From NCBI GenBank assembly GCA_004353515.1, contig SMNZ01000001.1, positions 1,178,001-1,242,000 of the forward strand: a DNA stretch of 64,000 nucleotides. The letters are read 5' to 3'. Source of the stretch: Alteromonadaceae bacterium M269. Lineage in GTDB: Bacteria > Pseudomonadota > Gammaproteobacteria > Enterobacterales > Alteromonadaceae. Below the pieces are notes generated by a model, which made no database searches, was not told the DNA's origin, and saw only the letters and a program-made list of their open reading frames with translations. The first letter of the stretch is position 1; every line of letters starts with the position of its first letter. This document shows positions 1-8,981 of this stretch, piece after piece. The translations under genes were made by a program, and so were the position numbers.

Positions 1-26
1 CCATCTCTTTTTGTTTCATAACACCA

Positions 27-740
27 ATGCATCAAGTTCTTGCTAACGATGCGCAACCGGATTTACCTAAACCTAAACTCATTATTTTTGATGTTAATGA
101 AACTTTGCTCGATCTGGGCCCTTTAAGAAAAGCCGTCGGCCAAACAATAGATGGACGAGAGGAACTATTGCCACTTTGGTTTTCAACCATGCTTCACTAC
201 TCTTTGGTGGATACCTTAACCAATGACTACCGTGATTTCGGTCAAATCGGCGCCGCAGCTTTAATAATGGTTGCTAAAAACCAAGGCATTGCTGTTTCTG
301 AGCAAGAAGCTAAAAAAGCCATAATCGGAAATATAACCAAGCTTCCAGCTCATGCAGATGTCAAGTCCGGTTTAAGGCGCCTATCCTCAAAAGGCTTTCG
401 CATTGTGAGTCTAACTAACTCTTCCAATAAAGGTGTAGCAGCTCAATTCAAGTACACTGCACTAACGCCTTTTTTCGAGAAGCGTTTTAGCGTAGAAGAC
501 GTCAAAGCATTCAAACCACACCCTCGTCCCTATCAATGGGTACTAGATGAGATGGGCATTAAACCAAACGAAGCTTTAATGGTGGCTGCACATGCATGGG
601 ACTTAGCAGGGGCGAAATCAGTGGGACTGCAAACCGCCTTTATTCAACGCCCCAATACAACCCTTTACCCCAACGCTCCTCGTCCAGACTACGTTGTCGA
701 TGATCTACTCCAGCTTACCGAGCTGCTAATCAAGGAGTAA
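27..740 (+). CDS. HAD-superfamily hydrolase, haloacid dehalogenase type II
   Basis: Predicted cytosolic HAD hydrolase of the 2-haloacid dehalogenase type. The nucleophile motif FDVNETLLDL is near residue 20, the second motif (SLTNSS) near residue 130, and the late acidic and Lys motifs (KPHPRPY, VAAHAWDLAGAKSVG) are present. The usual family length is 220-240 residues, so the enzyme looks complete. The frame stays open upstream of the ATG to the window edge, so the true start could lie outside the window. The natural substrate cannot be told; many type II members are not haloacid dehalogenases in vivo. It converges on the HD/LuxR gene with only 2 bp between the stops. Confidence 0.85.
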   Translation: MHQVLANDAQPDLPKPKLIIFDVNETLLDLGPLRKAVGQTIDGREELLPLWFSTMLHYSLVDTLTNDYRDFGQIGAAALIMVAKNQGIAVSEQEAKKAIIGNITKLPAHADVKSGLRRLSSKGFRIVSLTNSSNKGVAAQFKYTALTPFFEKRFSVEDVKAFKPHPRPYQWVLDEMGIKPNEALMVAAHAWDLAGAKSVGLQTAFIQRPNTTLYPNAPRPDYVVDDLLQLTELLIKE

Positions 741-742
741 TA

Positions 743-2242
743 CTACATTAGGCCGTATTCCAGCGCCTTCATGGTTGCCGCTGTACGGCCCGACACTCCT
801 AGCTTTTTATATATCTTCTCTAAATGCGCATTAACTGTTTTAGGAGAGATATCTAAATCACGTGCCACTTCCTTATTAGATAACCCTAGTGTTAAAGATT
901 GAAGTACGTCTTTTTCCCTTGGCGTTAGCTCTATCTTAGAGACACTCACTATCGACTCTCCACTTAATACAGCTAGTGCAGCATCAACAACCGTGGCATC
1001 AACGAGTTGAACTTTTAATGCATCACCTAGCAACTCAACAGCAGCTTTTCTTTCTTTAGCATTATGCCTCAGGTCAGAAAATCGTTCCGCTAACAAAACG
1101 GATACCTGCAACACACGCGCTTCAATGGGAATACTAGGTGCCGCCAAGCCCCGATAATGACCACTACCGTCCAGTCGTTCAAAAGCCATTGACGCAATAG
1201 CTGTTTCTTTGGAGAGAATGGGTGATCGACTGAGTATTCTCTCCGTCCAATAAGAAGCTAGTCTCAAACTTTCGTCCATCCATTGATTGGAGATTGCTTG
1301 CTTAGCTAATACTCCGTTAGGAACCGAGACAAAACCTAGCCTATGTAATTTGGCTGCGCGGACAATTCTCAGGCACTTTTCATGTTCCAAACCAAGACAG
1401 CTGGATATCTGCTGTGCGTAACTCGCAGCCAAGCGTGACACTCTTATCGCCTCGGGTTGCTTCAATGCCGCATAGTCTGAAAATAACGTGACAATATCAT
1501 CCAATTCACTTTTATTTTCATTACCCAGTTGATGAACTTCTGCAAATCGCAATGACTCAAGCAAAGTATTCTTATCGTCAATTTGTTCCAACCAACGAGA
1601 GGCATGTTGCCCGACTTTTAGTGCTAGGGAGGCGTCATAAATTTTTCCGCCTCTGGACTCGATCAACATAAGCGCACGGTTCAAACCATATTGTCGTGTG
1701 TAAATTTCCAAATCACTAACAACGGCAACAATCTGAGCAACTAGATCGATGTCTTCTCCCTTTTTTCCTGTTGGGTAACCGGAGCCATCCCAGTTTTCAA
1801 ACAAATCACTTATTGAGGGCAAAAGATTATCGATTTGATGCTCAGAACCCACTTCAGGTGAGGAAATACCTGCTCTAATTGCTATTTGTGCCATTGCTTC
1901 ACAATGAGCATTAGCTAGCGATGGCATATGTCCAGACAACGAGCTGATTTCTGGATGTTTCGTAATAAACGGGTTCCGACCAGCTAGAAGCTCCGAGCGA
2001 CCACGAATATCATCACCGAGTAATTCTGAGAAATCACGCGCATTAGCGGTACAACCAGCCCAGCGCATTAAACCCACTCGTGCTGCATTAACGCGGTAAC
2101 TAGCTTTTAACTGCAACGCATCGACTAAGTAAACAGCTAGCAATGCCACTCTTGGCGAATGTTCAACTGGCTGCCCCATACTCAGATCACCAGCAAAAGC
2201 TATAGCGCCCAAAAACTGTTCTTTAATTGATAAATTTTGCAT
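743..2242 (-). CDS. Tandem HD-domain regulator with LuxR-type HTH
   Basis: The protein has 499 residues. Two HD/HD-GYP-like segments are visible, each with an [RW]-DGSG[YH]-x-G signature (WDGSGYPTGKKG near residue 175, RLDGSGHYRGL near residue 358). A LuxR/GerE helix-turn-helix closes the protein, starting at LTPREKDVLQSL and including SNKEVARDLDISPKTVNAHL. The family is a cytosolic phosphohydrolase-like sensor coupled to a DNA-binding domain. The first copy starts with HSPRVALLA and lacks a clear HD pair, so catalysis is uncertain. It is divergent from the exported-protein/cytochrome/molybdoenzyme operon at 2393 and may control it, which is inference from position. Confidence 0.8.
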   Translation of the reverse strand: MQNLSIKEQFLGAIAFAGDLSMGQPVEHSPRVALLAVYLVDALQLKASYRVNAARVGLMRWAGCTANARDFSELLGDDIRGRSELLAGRNPFITKHPEISSLSGHMPSLANAHCEAMAQIAIRAGISSPEVGSEHQIDNLLPSISDLFENWDGSGYPTGKKGEDIDLVAQIVAVVSDLEIYTRQYGLNRALMLIESRGGKIYDASLALKVGQHASRWLEQIDDKNTLLESLRFAEVHQLGNENKSELDDIVTLFSDYAALKQPEAIRVSRLAASYAQQISSCLGLEHEKCLRIVRAAKLHRLGFVSVPNGVLAKQAISNQWMDESLRLASYWTERILSRSPILSKETAIASMAFERLDGSGHYRGLAAPSIPIEARVLQVSVLLAERFSDLRHNAKERKAAVELLGDALKVQLVDATVVDAALAVLSGESIVSVSKIELTPREKDVLQSLTLGLSNKEVARDLDISPKTVNAHLEKIYKKLGVSGRTAATMKALEYGLM

Positions 2243-2392
2243 GAGCTCATTCTATGACTTTTATTTCGGGTTCACATAGGGCATTTACCCTATATTTTCG
2301 TCTTCTAGCTCCTTGTTACCATCTCTACCGTTTTCAAAGCCTACGTAAGCCATAAACCAACTTTTTATCATTAATCTATTGGAGAATTTGAG

Positions 2393-3010
2393 ATGACTCA
2401 TTTCCTAAAATCTACGATAACCATAGCAGCCCTGTTGCTCACCGTTATTAGCTATACGCCTAATGCTAACGCCGAAGGCCTGCGCATTCGAGGAGAAATC
2501 AAAAAGCTTAAAAATAATTTAGCGTCCATAGAAACAACCTCAGGTCAGAAGATAGAAGTTATTTTAGAACCCGACTACAAAGTCTTGTTGTACAAAGATA
2601 TCCGCTTTGAAGATATCCCTAAAAATGCTTATTTATCCATACCCTCAATCCCAGCAGGTAAAAATAAACGCAGAGCATTGGGCATTAACATATTTCCCGA
2701 AGCTATGCGTGGATTCAACGAAGGTTTAGGTGACTGGGATTTAACATCTGATAGTAAAATGACTAACGCGACTCTGGCTCAAGTGGTGAATTCCAGCACA
2801 AAAGATGGTCGCGAATTAGTCGTAAGCTTTGGCGCAGAAAAGCAACAAGTTATCGTGCCACAGCACACACAAATCACAACCTTCGGCCCCGTTGACAATT
2901 ACGAAATAAAAAAAGGTCACAACGTCGTTATCTTCGCCCAAGTTGCTGGCGGTAAGCTGGCTGGAAAATTTGTTGGCGTTCACGAAAACGGCGAATTGCC
3001 ACCTATTTAG
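2393..3010 (+). CDS. Exported protein of unknown function, DUF5666-like
   Basis: Sec signal peptide (residues 1-27, cleavage likely after ANA) followed by about 178 residues of short beta-rich segments with two similar halves, each built around IRGEIKKL and an ATLAQVV-type strand. This resembles OB-like DUF5666 domains, but the match was made by eye. A good ribosome site (ggagaa) precedes the ATG. It is the first gene of a three-gene set with a cytochrome b and a Tat-exported molybdopterin enzyme, so it probably works in the periplasm with them. No cofactor motif is visible. Confidence 0.55.
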   Translation: MTHFLKSTITIAALLLTVISYTPNANAEGLRIRGEIKKLKNNLASIETTSGQKIEVILEPDYKVLLYKDIRFEDIPKNAYLSIPSIPAGKNKRRALGINIFPEAMRGFNEGLGDWDLTSDSKMTNATLAQVVNSSTKDGRELVVSFGAEKQQVIVPQHTQITTFGPVDNYEIKKGHNVVIFAQVAGGKLAGKFVGVHENGELPPI

Positions 3011-3055
3011 CTAACTTCCCATACTCTGTTCGTTCACCTATTTCTGGAGATCACC

Positions 3056-3712
3056 ATGCCTATACATTCTGCAATCCTTAGAGTTGTGCACGGCTTAAAT
3101 GCTATTGCTGTACTAGGCTTAATCTCCAGTGGATGGGCAATCTATAATGCAGCACCCTTTCTTCCGTTCACCTTTCCCGTCAGCATTTCACTTGGAGGTT
3201 ACTTAACAGAAGCACTTCGTTGGCATTTTATGCTGGTTTGGTTGTTCATTATCACAACGACGCTATTTATAGTTTTACGTCTTTCTCCACTATCACCTTA
3301 TTATGGTCCATCTTTATTTCCTATCTCGTACAAAGCCATTCAACGTGACTTAGTGCAAGCGTTAACATTCAAGTTGAAGCACAAACTCGGACAATATAAT
3401 CACATCCAACGTTTTTTGTATGTAACAGTACTCCTCAGCTTCAGTGTACTGTTCTTGTCAGGCTTTGGTCTTTGGAAGCCAGTCCAATTACAGCCGTTCA
3501 ATCATATAGTTGGCGGGTATGAATCCATGAGAAGAGTTCATTTCGGAGCAATGGCTGTGATCGCCTCTTTTAGTGTTATCCACCTCATCATGGTACTGCT
3601 AGTCCCCAAAACACTATTAAGCATGCTCTTTGGTCTCCAGAACAACGCTACCCAAGTGAAATCACCTGATATTGATAGCCTCCTACTTAAGAGTCGAGAA
3701 AATGAATATTGA
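3056..3712 (+). CDS. Membrane cytochrome b (b561/Ni-hydrogenase-like) subunit
   Basis: A 218-residue membrane protein with four hydrophobic segments (about residues 15-35, 55-75, 115-135, 160-180) and histidines placed for bis-His haem ligation (HGLNA in helix 1, RWHFML in helix 2, RVHFGAM and VIHLIM in the last helix region). This is the layout of bacterial b561-type electron carriers. It overlaps the next gene by 11 bp, which strongly suggests it is the quinol-side partner of the molybdopterin oxidoreductase, analogous to the MsrQ/MsrP arrangement but not homologous to MsrQ as far as can be seen. Confidence 0.8.
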   Translation: MPIHSAILRVVHGLNAIAVLGLISSGWAIYNAAPFLPFTFPVSISLGGYLTEALRWHFMLVWLFIITTTLFIVLRLSPLSPYYGPSLFPISYKAIQRDLVQALTFKLKHKLGQYNHIQRFLYVTVLLSFSVLFLSGFGLWKPVQLQPFNHIVGGYESMRRVHFGAMAVIASFSVIHLIMVLLVPKTLLSMLFGLQNNATQVKSPDIDSLLLKSRENEY

Positions 3713-4424
3713 TAAAGAATTCCAGCTGACTAGGCGTGGTTTTGTCGGCGGTATAGCGTCTCTCGCCGCTATCGGAAGTTTTACTGGTGCGCTTGCACTG
3801 TCAAATAGCTTTAGAAAAGATTTACTGGATAAAGTGTCGAAGTGGAATGATATGGCACAGGGTGCTCTATACTCCAATGACAAATTGGCGCCGACCTATT
3901 CACTAGATCAGATCTCAAATAACTTTCCCTATAATGGTTTTTATCCTCAAGCTTATGCACCTCGTCTAAACCCTTTATCTTGGCGCTTAGAACTTGGAGG
4001 TTTAGTACAAAACAAAACTCCGTTAAGCCTAGCTGATCTCAGAAAAATGCAGCAAGAATCTCAAATCACTCGGTTAATATGCATTGAAGGTTGGAGTGCG
4101 GTTGGACAATGGTCCGGCGTTCCACTGCATCAGCTTCTGCGCACTATTGGTGCCGATTTAAAAGATACCTTTGTGAGAATCGATTGTGCAGATGGCTATT
4201 ATACAAGTATTGATATTGAATCGGCGTTGCATCCACAAACCATACTCGCGTTAGATTTTTTGGGTAAACCACTTTCTCGCGCTTTTGGTGCTCCTGTCAG
4301 GTTACGAATTCCTGTTAAACTAGGCTTTAAAAACGCGAAATTCATTACGGGTATTAGCGTTCACAAGCAACCACAGGGCGGTTACTGGGAAGAGCAAGGT
4401 TATAACTGGTTCAGCGGCCTCTAA
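3702..4424 (+). CDS. Tat-exported molybdopterin-dependent oxidoreductase (sulfite oxidase fold)
   Basis: The start was set at the ATG at 3702, which puts the twin-arginine motif (TRRGFVGG) at residues 7-14 followed by a hydrophobic stretch. The core matches the Oxidored_molyb domain of the SUOX/YedY family: C127 in the RLICIEGWS motif is the expected Mo-ligating cysteine, followed by GVPLHQLL, a DCADGYYTSIDIESAL segment and PVRLRIPVKLGFKN near the C-terminus. At 240 residues it is a short form without the dimerisation domain. It probably reduces or oxidises a small periplasmic substrate with electrons through the overlapping cytochrome b. The substrate is unknown. Confidence 0.82.
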   Translation: MNIDKEFQLTRRGFVGGIASLAAIGSFTGALALSNSFRKDLLDKVSKWNDMAQGALYSNDKLAPTYSLDQISNNFPYNGFYPQAYAPRLNPLSWRLELGGLVQNKTPLSLADLRKMQQESQITRLICIEGWSAVGQWSGVPLHQLLRTIGADLKDTFVRIDCADGYYTSIDIESALHPQTILALDFLGKPLSRAFGAPVRLRIPVKLGFKNAKFITGISVHKQPQGGYWEEQGYNWFSGL

Positions 4425-4482
4425 GGTCTGCTGAATCAATATCAGTCAACTACAATACAGTGTTATAAAGATCAGCAGATCC
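4425..4482. terminator. Inverted repeat between convergent genes
   Basis: TCTGCTGA (4427-4434) pairs perfectly with TCAGCAGA (4472-4479), and flanking GG/CC can extend the stem past one bulge. The 37-nt loop and lack of a T-run make it a weak terminator candidate for the two convergent operons. Confidence 0.3.
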
Positions 4483-4492
4483 GAGTTACTCC

Positions 4493-5302
4493 TCATTCAG
4501 GCTTTACGGGAATAACACAACGAATGCCATTTGAGCCATACAAGTCAGGATTACCTGTGGTTGGCTTTGAAAAACGATTAGAAACACGGTGTGCCCAGTG
4601 TTTCTCGTCCCAAGACCCGCCTTTTATCGTCTTATGCTCGCCCTTTTGCGGTGCTTTAATATCGCCCTTTCCGTAGAGTTCTTCATAAGCATCCGTGGCA
4701 TACCAATTCTCAACCCATTCGCTGGTTCCTCCAATCATGTCGAATAGACCATAGGGGTTAGCGGGAAAGCTCCCACGAGGCCAGCTCAAATCGCGGTAAC
4801 AACCATCAGTTGACGTATCAGGTTCTCCAGCAACGCCAGGGTCCATAACAGCTACTTCACAGCTTGCCGGTTTATGCCCCCAGAAATAAGGTGTGCTGGT
4901 TCCACCTCTTGCTGCTTTTTCCCATTCGGCTTCATAGGCTAATCGTCCACCTCTCCACGAGCAATAAGCTTTGGCGTTTTCCCAATTAACACAGTTTTGC
5001 GGATAATTATCACGACCCGGCGCATCGTAGTTGCAATAGTGAGTTCGTCTAAAATCAAAAGGCCTCTCGCAAGCCCCCGCTTCAACACAAGCACGATACT
5101 CAGCAACTGATGTTTCGTGAACATCAATAGCGAAAGCAGGTACAAAGACCTCTACACCGCCTTTTGGTCCTTCATCATCATCACACAAAGAATCATTAGA
5201 TGAACAACCCATCATAAAAGAGCCCGCAGGGATAACCACTTGTTTGGGTTGCGCAAAAGCTGCTGTCGAAGCAAAAACGCTTGCTAACAATAAAAGTTTC
5301 AT
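4493..5302 (-). CDS. Secreted SUMF1/FGE-fold protein (formylglycine-generating-like, catalytic Cys pair absent)
   Basis: The start was placed at the ATG at 5302 because a GGAG lies 12 nt upstream and it gives a clean signal peptide (MKLLLLASVFASTAAFA). The mature part is a classic FGE-sulfatase domain: IPAGSFMMGC, DEGP, VHETSVAEYRAC, NWENAKAYCSWRGGRLAYEAEWEKAARGG, FDMIGGTSEWVENW and IKGGSWDE. True aerobic FGEs need two cysteines in the C-terminal segment before NRYR. Here that segment reads HRVSNRF with neither Cys, so formylglycine formation is unlikely. It lies 26 bp after the preceding gene and seems to end the bufferin operon. Confidence 0.8.
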   Translation of the reverse strand: MKLLLLASVFASTAAFAQPKQVVIPAGSFMMGCSSNDSLCDDDEGPKGGVEVFVPAFAIDVHETSVAEYRACVEAGACERPFDFRRTHYCNYDAPGRDNYPQNCVNWENAKAYCSWRGGRLAYEAEWEKAARGGTSTPYFWGHKPASCEVAVMDPGVAGEPDTSTDGCYRDLSWPRGSFPANPYGLFDMIGGTSEWVENWYATDAYEELYGKGDIKAPQKGEHKTIKGGSWDEKHWAHRVSNRFSKPTTGNPDLYGSNGIRCVIPVKPE

Positions 5303-5328
5303 CTGTTTACTACTCCAACATGTGCCAA

Positions 5329-6324
5329 TTATAAAGAGGGTAAAATGCCATCTAGGGCACCAAAACACGACAAGTTTTTCGCTATTTTCTTTGCTAGCTG
5401 AGTGTCCAAAACCACTGGAACTCTCGTTTTGTCCGTTTCGTAATTGATCTCTTCCAAAGCAGTTTGAAATTTATCATCCTGAATATGCGCTTTGTTTCGG
5501 GTTTCCAACGACAAGTCAGCAATTTCTTGTATGCTATTTTGTCGACTAAAACGTTTAAAGTCATTGAAGGTAAAATGCTCTTCAACGTATCTATCGCTAA
5601 GATGAATAAGTTTATCCATTAACGCATACAAAAACTCGTTGGTACACTTGTTATTAAGTACAAGTGTCAGGCTAGTTCCATTGATTTCTTCAAGCTGTGA
5701 CCGTTTAGCGCCCAAAATTCTAACATCGACAAGCAAACTCCCATTTTTCCTTTCTTCGATATCCACGAACTCAACGACACTGTGGTCATAGCGAATACGA
5801 GATAAAACCTGGCCGATTCGCACGATAAACGCATCGAGTGTCAGTTCTCTATCTCCAACTTCTTTAATTAGATGGGCGTTATTTGCCATTAGTGGCAAAT
5901 CCTGATGGCAACTAAAAGGTGTTGTTTTGTGATTCCGAACAGCTAACTTGAAGACTTCGCGCACTTCATGTTCCCGCGCTTTCTTCAATGCGAGAAAAAC
6001 CGTTTGAATGATCTCGGACGTTGGAAGTTCAGGTTCGACCCGCCAACGTCTGCCATACACTATTTTCTTGTTGGGTTGGTTATCAATACTCTTGTAATTG
6101 TCATAACCAACAATGCCAACTTGAATATAGATGCCCTGCTTATCTTCACTCACAAAGATAGGATAACGATCATCAAAATGGCAGCCAAGCACGATACGCT
6201 GCACTGATGCTAGCGTATGCTGGTATTTAAGATAATGCTGAGGAATACAGTTTGCGCCATTTTTTAATTGAATTAATGGCGCGTTCTTAACCGGTACTTC
6301 CCCATCATGAAATTGGTCCAACAT
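5329..6324 (-). CDS. Unknown 331-residue cytosolic protein, probably in the buf operon
   Basis: Not recognised. No signal peptide or membrane segment; mixed alpha/beta composition with only scattered Cys residues (NGANCIPQHY near the start, SCFGALDG at the end). It lies 24 bp after the DoxX/BufD gene and 26 bp before the FGE-like gene on the same strand, so one transcript is likely. A role linked to metal handling is inferred only from position. Confidence 0.6.
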   Translation of the reverse strand: MLDQFHDGEVPVKNAPLIQLKNGANCIPQHYLKYQHTLASVQRIVLGCHFDDRYPIFVSEDKQGIYIQVGIVGYDNYKSIDNQPNKKIVYGRRWRVEPELPTSEIIQTVFLALKKAREHEVREVFKLAVRNHKTTPFSCHQDLPLMANNAHLIKEVGDRELTLDAFIVRIGQVLSRIRYDHSVVEFVDIEERKNGSLLVDVRILGAKRSQLEEINGTSLTLVLNNKCTNEFLYALMDKLIHLSDRYVEEHFTFNDFKRFSRQNSIQEIADLSLETRNKAHIQDDKFQTALEEINYETDKTRVPVVLDTQLAKKIAKNLSCFGALDGILPSL

Positions 6325-6348
6325 AGTGGGTACAAAAACTATTTATTT

Positions 6349-6813
6349 CTAATTTTCTGTAGACGCTGAATACTTAGACGAATAGAAACCATCGAGTGAT
6401 AATTTCCCGGCCCCCCACAGCGTAATTAACATGAGTAAAAGTCCCCAAATAACATGCCCAGAAAAAGCTGCCGGAGCAATATCTTCGAGACTGATAACCG
6501 CTACAACATTGACTATGCCTAAACCAATAGCACCAAATCGGCTGGCGAGTCCAAGCACAACTAATATAGGCAAGAATACTTCACCAAAAGTCGCTAAGTA
6601 TGCAGCAAACTCAGGGCTTAAAAGGGGCACCGCATACTCTTCTTCGAATAAGAACAAAGTTGATTCCCAATCTCTCAATTTTGTTAATCCTGCTGCAAAA
6701 AACACCCAGGCAACGTAAACACGCGCTCCAAGTAATGCGAGAGGTTGCAACATATCTAGTAACGATGCTGCGTTGTTGTATACGGGCACCACTTTATTTG
6801 TAATTACACTCAT
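6349..6813 (-). CDS. bufD: DoxX-family membrane protein, BufD-like
   Basis: DoxX fold with four membrane helices: VYVAWVFFAAGLTKL with the typical basic residues after helix 1, ATFGEVFLPILVVLGLASRFGAIGLGI in the middle and HVIWGLLLMLITLWGAG at the end. The start at 6813 gives the usual length of about 154 residues. In described bufferin operons a DoxX protein (BufD) accompanies BufA/B/C. Here it follows bufC after a 167-bp gap. The gene symbol is assigned by this context. Confidence 0.78.
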   Translation of the reverse strand: MSVITNKVVPVYNNAASLLDMLQPLALLGARVYVAWVFFAAGLTKLRDWESTLFLFEEEYAVPLLSPEFAAYLATFGEVFLPILVVLGLASRFGAIGLGIVNVVAVISLEDIAPAAFSGHVIWGLLLMLITLWGAGKLSLDGFYSSKYSASTEN

Positions 6814-6924
6814 TATTTTTCCTGCTAAATAAATTAGGGGCTGTTTAAACCTCTGATATTCAAAGGTCGTACATTCCAATAGGTAAGATAAGTGTAAAAA
6901 ATTGGGATCTCGGAGAGGGGTTCA

Positions 6925-6953
6925 ATCGTCTAAAAGTCGCAACCGATCGTCTA
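6925..6953. promoter_or_regulatory. Direct repeat ATCGTCTA upstream of bufD
   Basis: Two identical 8-mers (6925-6932 and 6946-6953) sit 21 bp apart, two helical turns, in the gap between bufC and bufD. This is compatible with an operator for a separate bufD promoter, but no -10/-35 pair could be assigned. Confidence 0.25.
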
Positions 6954-6980
6954 CGGTATTTCTGTCGTTTGGTTTCAAAT

Positions 6981-7772
6981 TCAGTTTTTGGAGTAAAAAC
7001 GTACGAGCAGGTTTTGCTCAATAGCTTTGGGTAACCATTGTTCAAAATTAAAAGTGGAGGCTTCAAGCAAGTCTAATGAAAGGCCAACGCTTTTGCCACA
7101 TATAAGACGACTCATCCAAAAGTATTCAGACTCAGATAGTTCACTAACTATAGCTTTGTAACTTGGCCTGTAAGCCAAGATGTATTGTTTAAAGTCGGCT
7201 TGTGTGGTTTTGTCTTTGAAAGCTTGAATATAATTCTCTTTTTCATCTGAATGATGAGCATTCCACAACTCAATCAGAGGAAAGTCACTTTCGAGAATAG
7301 TGACGCTATCAGCGATTTCTATACCTAATTTATCCAACGCTACTTGCGCTAACAAATTAGCGCTTTCGAATTCAAAAGACGTATTTCTCGCCTTTTCTGA
7401 GTAATGGATAGCAAAATCCAGTCGCGCACAATCCGCAACATAAGGATAATCATCGAGCTGTTCTAAACCCTTAAGAACTTCAGCAAACCCACTCCCCCAT
7501 TTAGCCCAATCGCCTTGGCTCGGAGGCTGTTTTAGGAGTAATTTTTCTGTAGCAAAAGTAAAGAGTTCATCACCAATTAATTGGTAGACGGTGGGAAAGC
7601 TAATAGATAAAGCCTGAGTCGCAGTCGCTCTCAAGTTCTGGCGATAGATTTTCATGCCCTCAGCATTTAACCCCAAATCATCAGTATCTCTTGCGAATAA
7701 CTGTTGAACAAAGGATTGTTGCCTTTCAGCTACTGTTCTCAGTGCATTTTCAATATTCGCTTCGTCATGCAT
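6981..7772 (-). CDS. bufC: BufC/HvfC-like RiPP partner protein (DUF2063)
   Basis: N-terminal DUF2063 segment (QQSFVQQLFAR, GLNAEGMKIYRQNLRATATQALSISFPTVYQLIGDELF), followed by the mostly alpha/beta C-terminal domain seen in HvfC/BufC. In the characterised systems this protein pairs with the DUF692 enzyme and helps bind the precursor. The start at 7772 was chosen because it overlaps the end of bufB by 8 bp (ATGCATGA arrangement), a typical translational-coupling junction. About 264 residues, normal for the family. Confidence 0.85.
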   Translation of the reverse strand: MHDEANIENALRTVAERQQSFVQQLFARDTDDLGLNAEGMKIYRQNLRATATQALSISFPTVYQLIGDELFTFATEKLLLKQPPSQGDWAKWGSGFAEVLKGLEQLDDYPYVADCARLDFAIHYSEKARNTSFEFESANLLAQVALDKLGIEIADSVTILESDFPLIELWNAHHSDEKENYIQAFKDKTTQADFKQYILAYRPSYKAIVSELSESEYFWMSRLICGKSVGLSLDLLEASTFNFEQWLPKAIEQNLLVRFYSKN

Positions 7773-8673
7773 AACACAGCCTATTATTGCTTTCGGTATT
7801 TGAAAGTACCTGCTCCGCAATATTGCGCGCTACTTTTACTTCCTCTAGCAACGTACCCCATGACGGTAGGTTATTATCCCTTTCAATCAAGGTAGGAATA
7901 GGTCCAAACCGTTTCAAAGCGTAACGATAAAGTTCCCAACATTCTCTGGATACCTCTTGACTATGATCATCTACAATTAACTGTCCTTGATCGACCGCAC
8001 TATACCCAGCCAAATGAAATTCACCGACTTTATCGACAGGAATATCATTTAACCAAGCTTGTGCAAAAGCCTGGATATTTAGTTCGTTTTGATTATATGC
8101 AGTGACAATGATGTTGTTCAGATCCACCAGCAACTTACAGCCGGTTAACTCAGTCAGCTCAACCAGAAATTCAGTTTCAGTCATACTGTTATCATCAAGT
8201 TGTACATATGCTGATAAATTCTCAATAAGCAGGCTTCTGCCGAGATACTGCTGAACTCTGTCGACATTGTGTGCCAAAACTATTAAAGATTGCTTATCAA
8301 AACTGAGTGGAAGTAAATCACCTACATGGACACTTTGACCATTCAGTTGGCTCCAGCTGAAGCTAGCGTGGTCAGACATAAGAATAGGCTTTACTTTAGC
8401 AGCCAGCGCCTTCAGTTTTGCTAGATGAGCGTCAGGAATACTTTGTGCAGAACCAAGACCTAAAGCTGTTGAATGAAGACTCACCGGATACTTTTCGAGT
8501 ATTTCATCCAGTACAGCGATAGTTGCTCCACCTTCTGCAAAAAAATTCTCAGAATGAACCTCAACAAAATCAATAGGAGCAACCGATGTCAGCGCATCTG
8601 CAAAATGAGGATGCCTAAGCCCGAGACCTACTTTGGGCAAAGGCACTTCACTTGTTGATGGAAGGAGCGACAT
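7765..8673 (-). CDS. bufB: DUF692 multinuclear-iron oxidative enzyme, BufB/MbnB-like
   Basis: A DUF692 TIM-barrel enzyme: GLGLRHPHF near the N-terminus, VEVHSENFF, SLHSTALGLGSA, SDHASFSW, LIENLSAYV, LLVDLNNIIVTAYN, EFHLAGY and LIERDNNLPSW carry the His/Asp/Glu/Asn ligands expected for the iron cluster. MbnB and HvfB/BufB use this chemistry to convert precursor cysteines to oxazolone-thioamide or thiooxazole groups. It sits directly after the precursor gene and overlaps bufC, so its likely substrate is the 93-residue precursor. Length (302) is normal. Confidence 0.92.
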   Translation of the reverse strand: MSLLPSTSEVPLPKVGLGLRHPHFADALTSVAPIDFVEVHSENFFAEGGATIAVLDEILEKYPVSLHSTALGLGSAQSIPDAHLAKLKALAAKVKPILMSDHASFSWSQLNGQSVHVGDLLPLSFDKQSLIVLAHNVDRVQQYLGRSLLIENLSAYVQLDDNSMTETEFLVELTELTGCKLLVDLNNIIVTAYNQNELNIQAFAQAWLNDIPVDKVGEFHLAGYSAVDQGQLIVDDHSQEVSRECWELYRYALKRFGPIPTLIERDNNLPSWGTLLEEVKVARNIAEQVLSNTESNNRLCYA

Positions 8674-8687
8674 CGGTTTATCTTCGA

Positions 8688-8969
8688 CTAGCTGTTTTCA
8701 GCTTTGTACTTAGCTTTTGCCTCTTTCTTAGACAATCCACCAAGCTCTTTACAGGTGCCTTTTGCAACGATTTTCCACTCACCAGGATCGTTATCAACTT
8801 TTGATTGCCCTGCACAAGAATGGGTTCCAGCTAAGTTACCGCAATCGTTCTGACCTGCTTTCGCTACGCCGTAACATTTTTCCTTACCAGCCGCTTCAGC
8901 AGGCGCTGGCGCGACAGACATTGCTAATACTGCAGCAAGCGCTGCACCCGCTAATACTTGCTTACTCAT
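8688..8969 (-). CDS. bufA: Bufferin precursor peptide (DUF2282), BufA-like
   Basis: A 93-residue DUF2282 protein. Residues 1-27 form a Sec signal ending AEAA; the mature part carries exactly four cysteines (C32, C43, C52, C73) in the contexts EKCYG, QNDCG, HSCAG and GTCKE, as in bufferin-1 precursors. Known bufferins are exported, have some cysteines modified by BufB/BufC, and bind copper in the periplasm. The C-terminus ([16 protein letters not shown]) is highly charged. It is followed 14 bp later by bufB. Which cysteines are modified cannot be told. Confidence 0.9.
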   Translation of the reverse strand: MSKQVLAGAALAAVLAMSVAPAPAEAAGKEKCYGVAKAGQNDCGNLAGTHSCAGQSKVDNDPGEWKIVAKGTCKELGGLSKKEAKAKYKAENS

Positions 8970-8981
8970 GTCCTATACCCC

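Noticed and set aside
4493-5302. Active formylglycine-generating enzyme
   Set aside because: Both catalytic cysteines of the C-terminal motif are missing.
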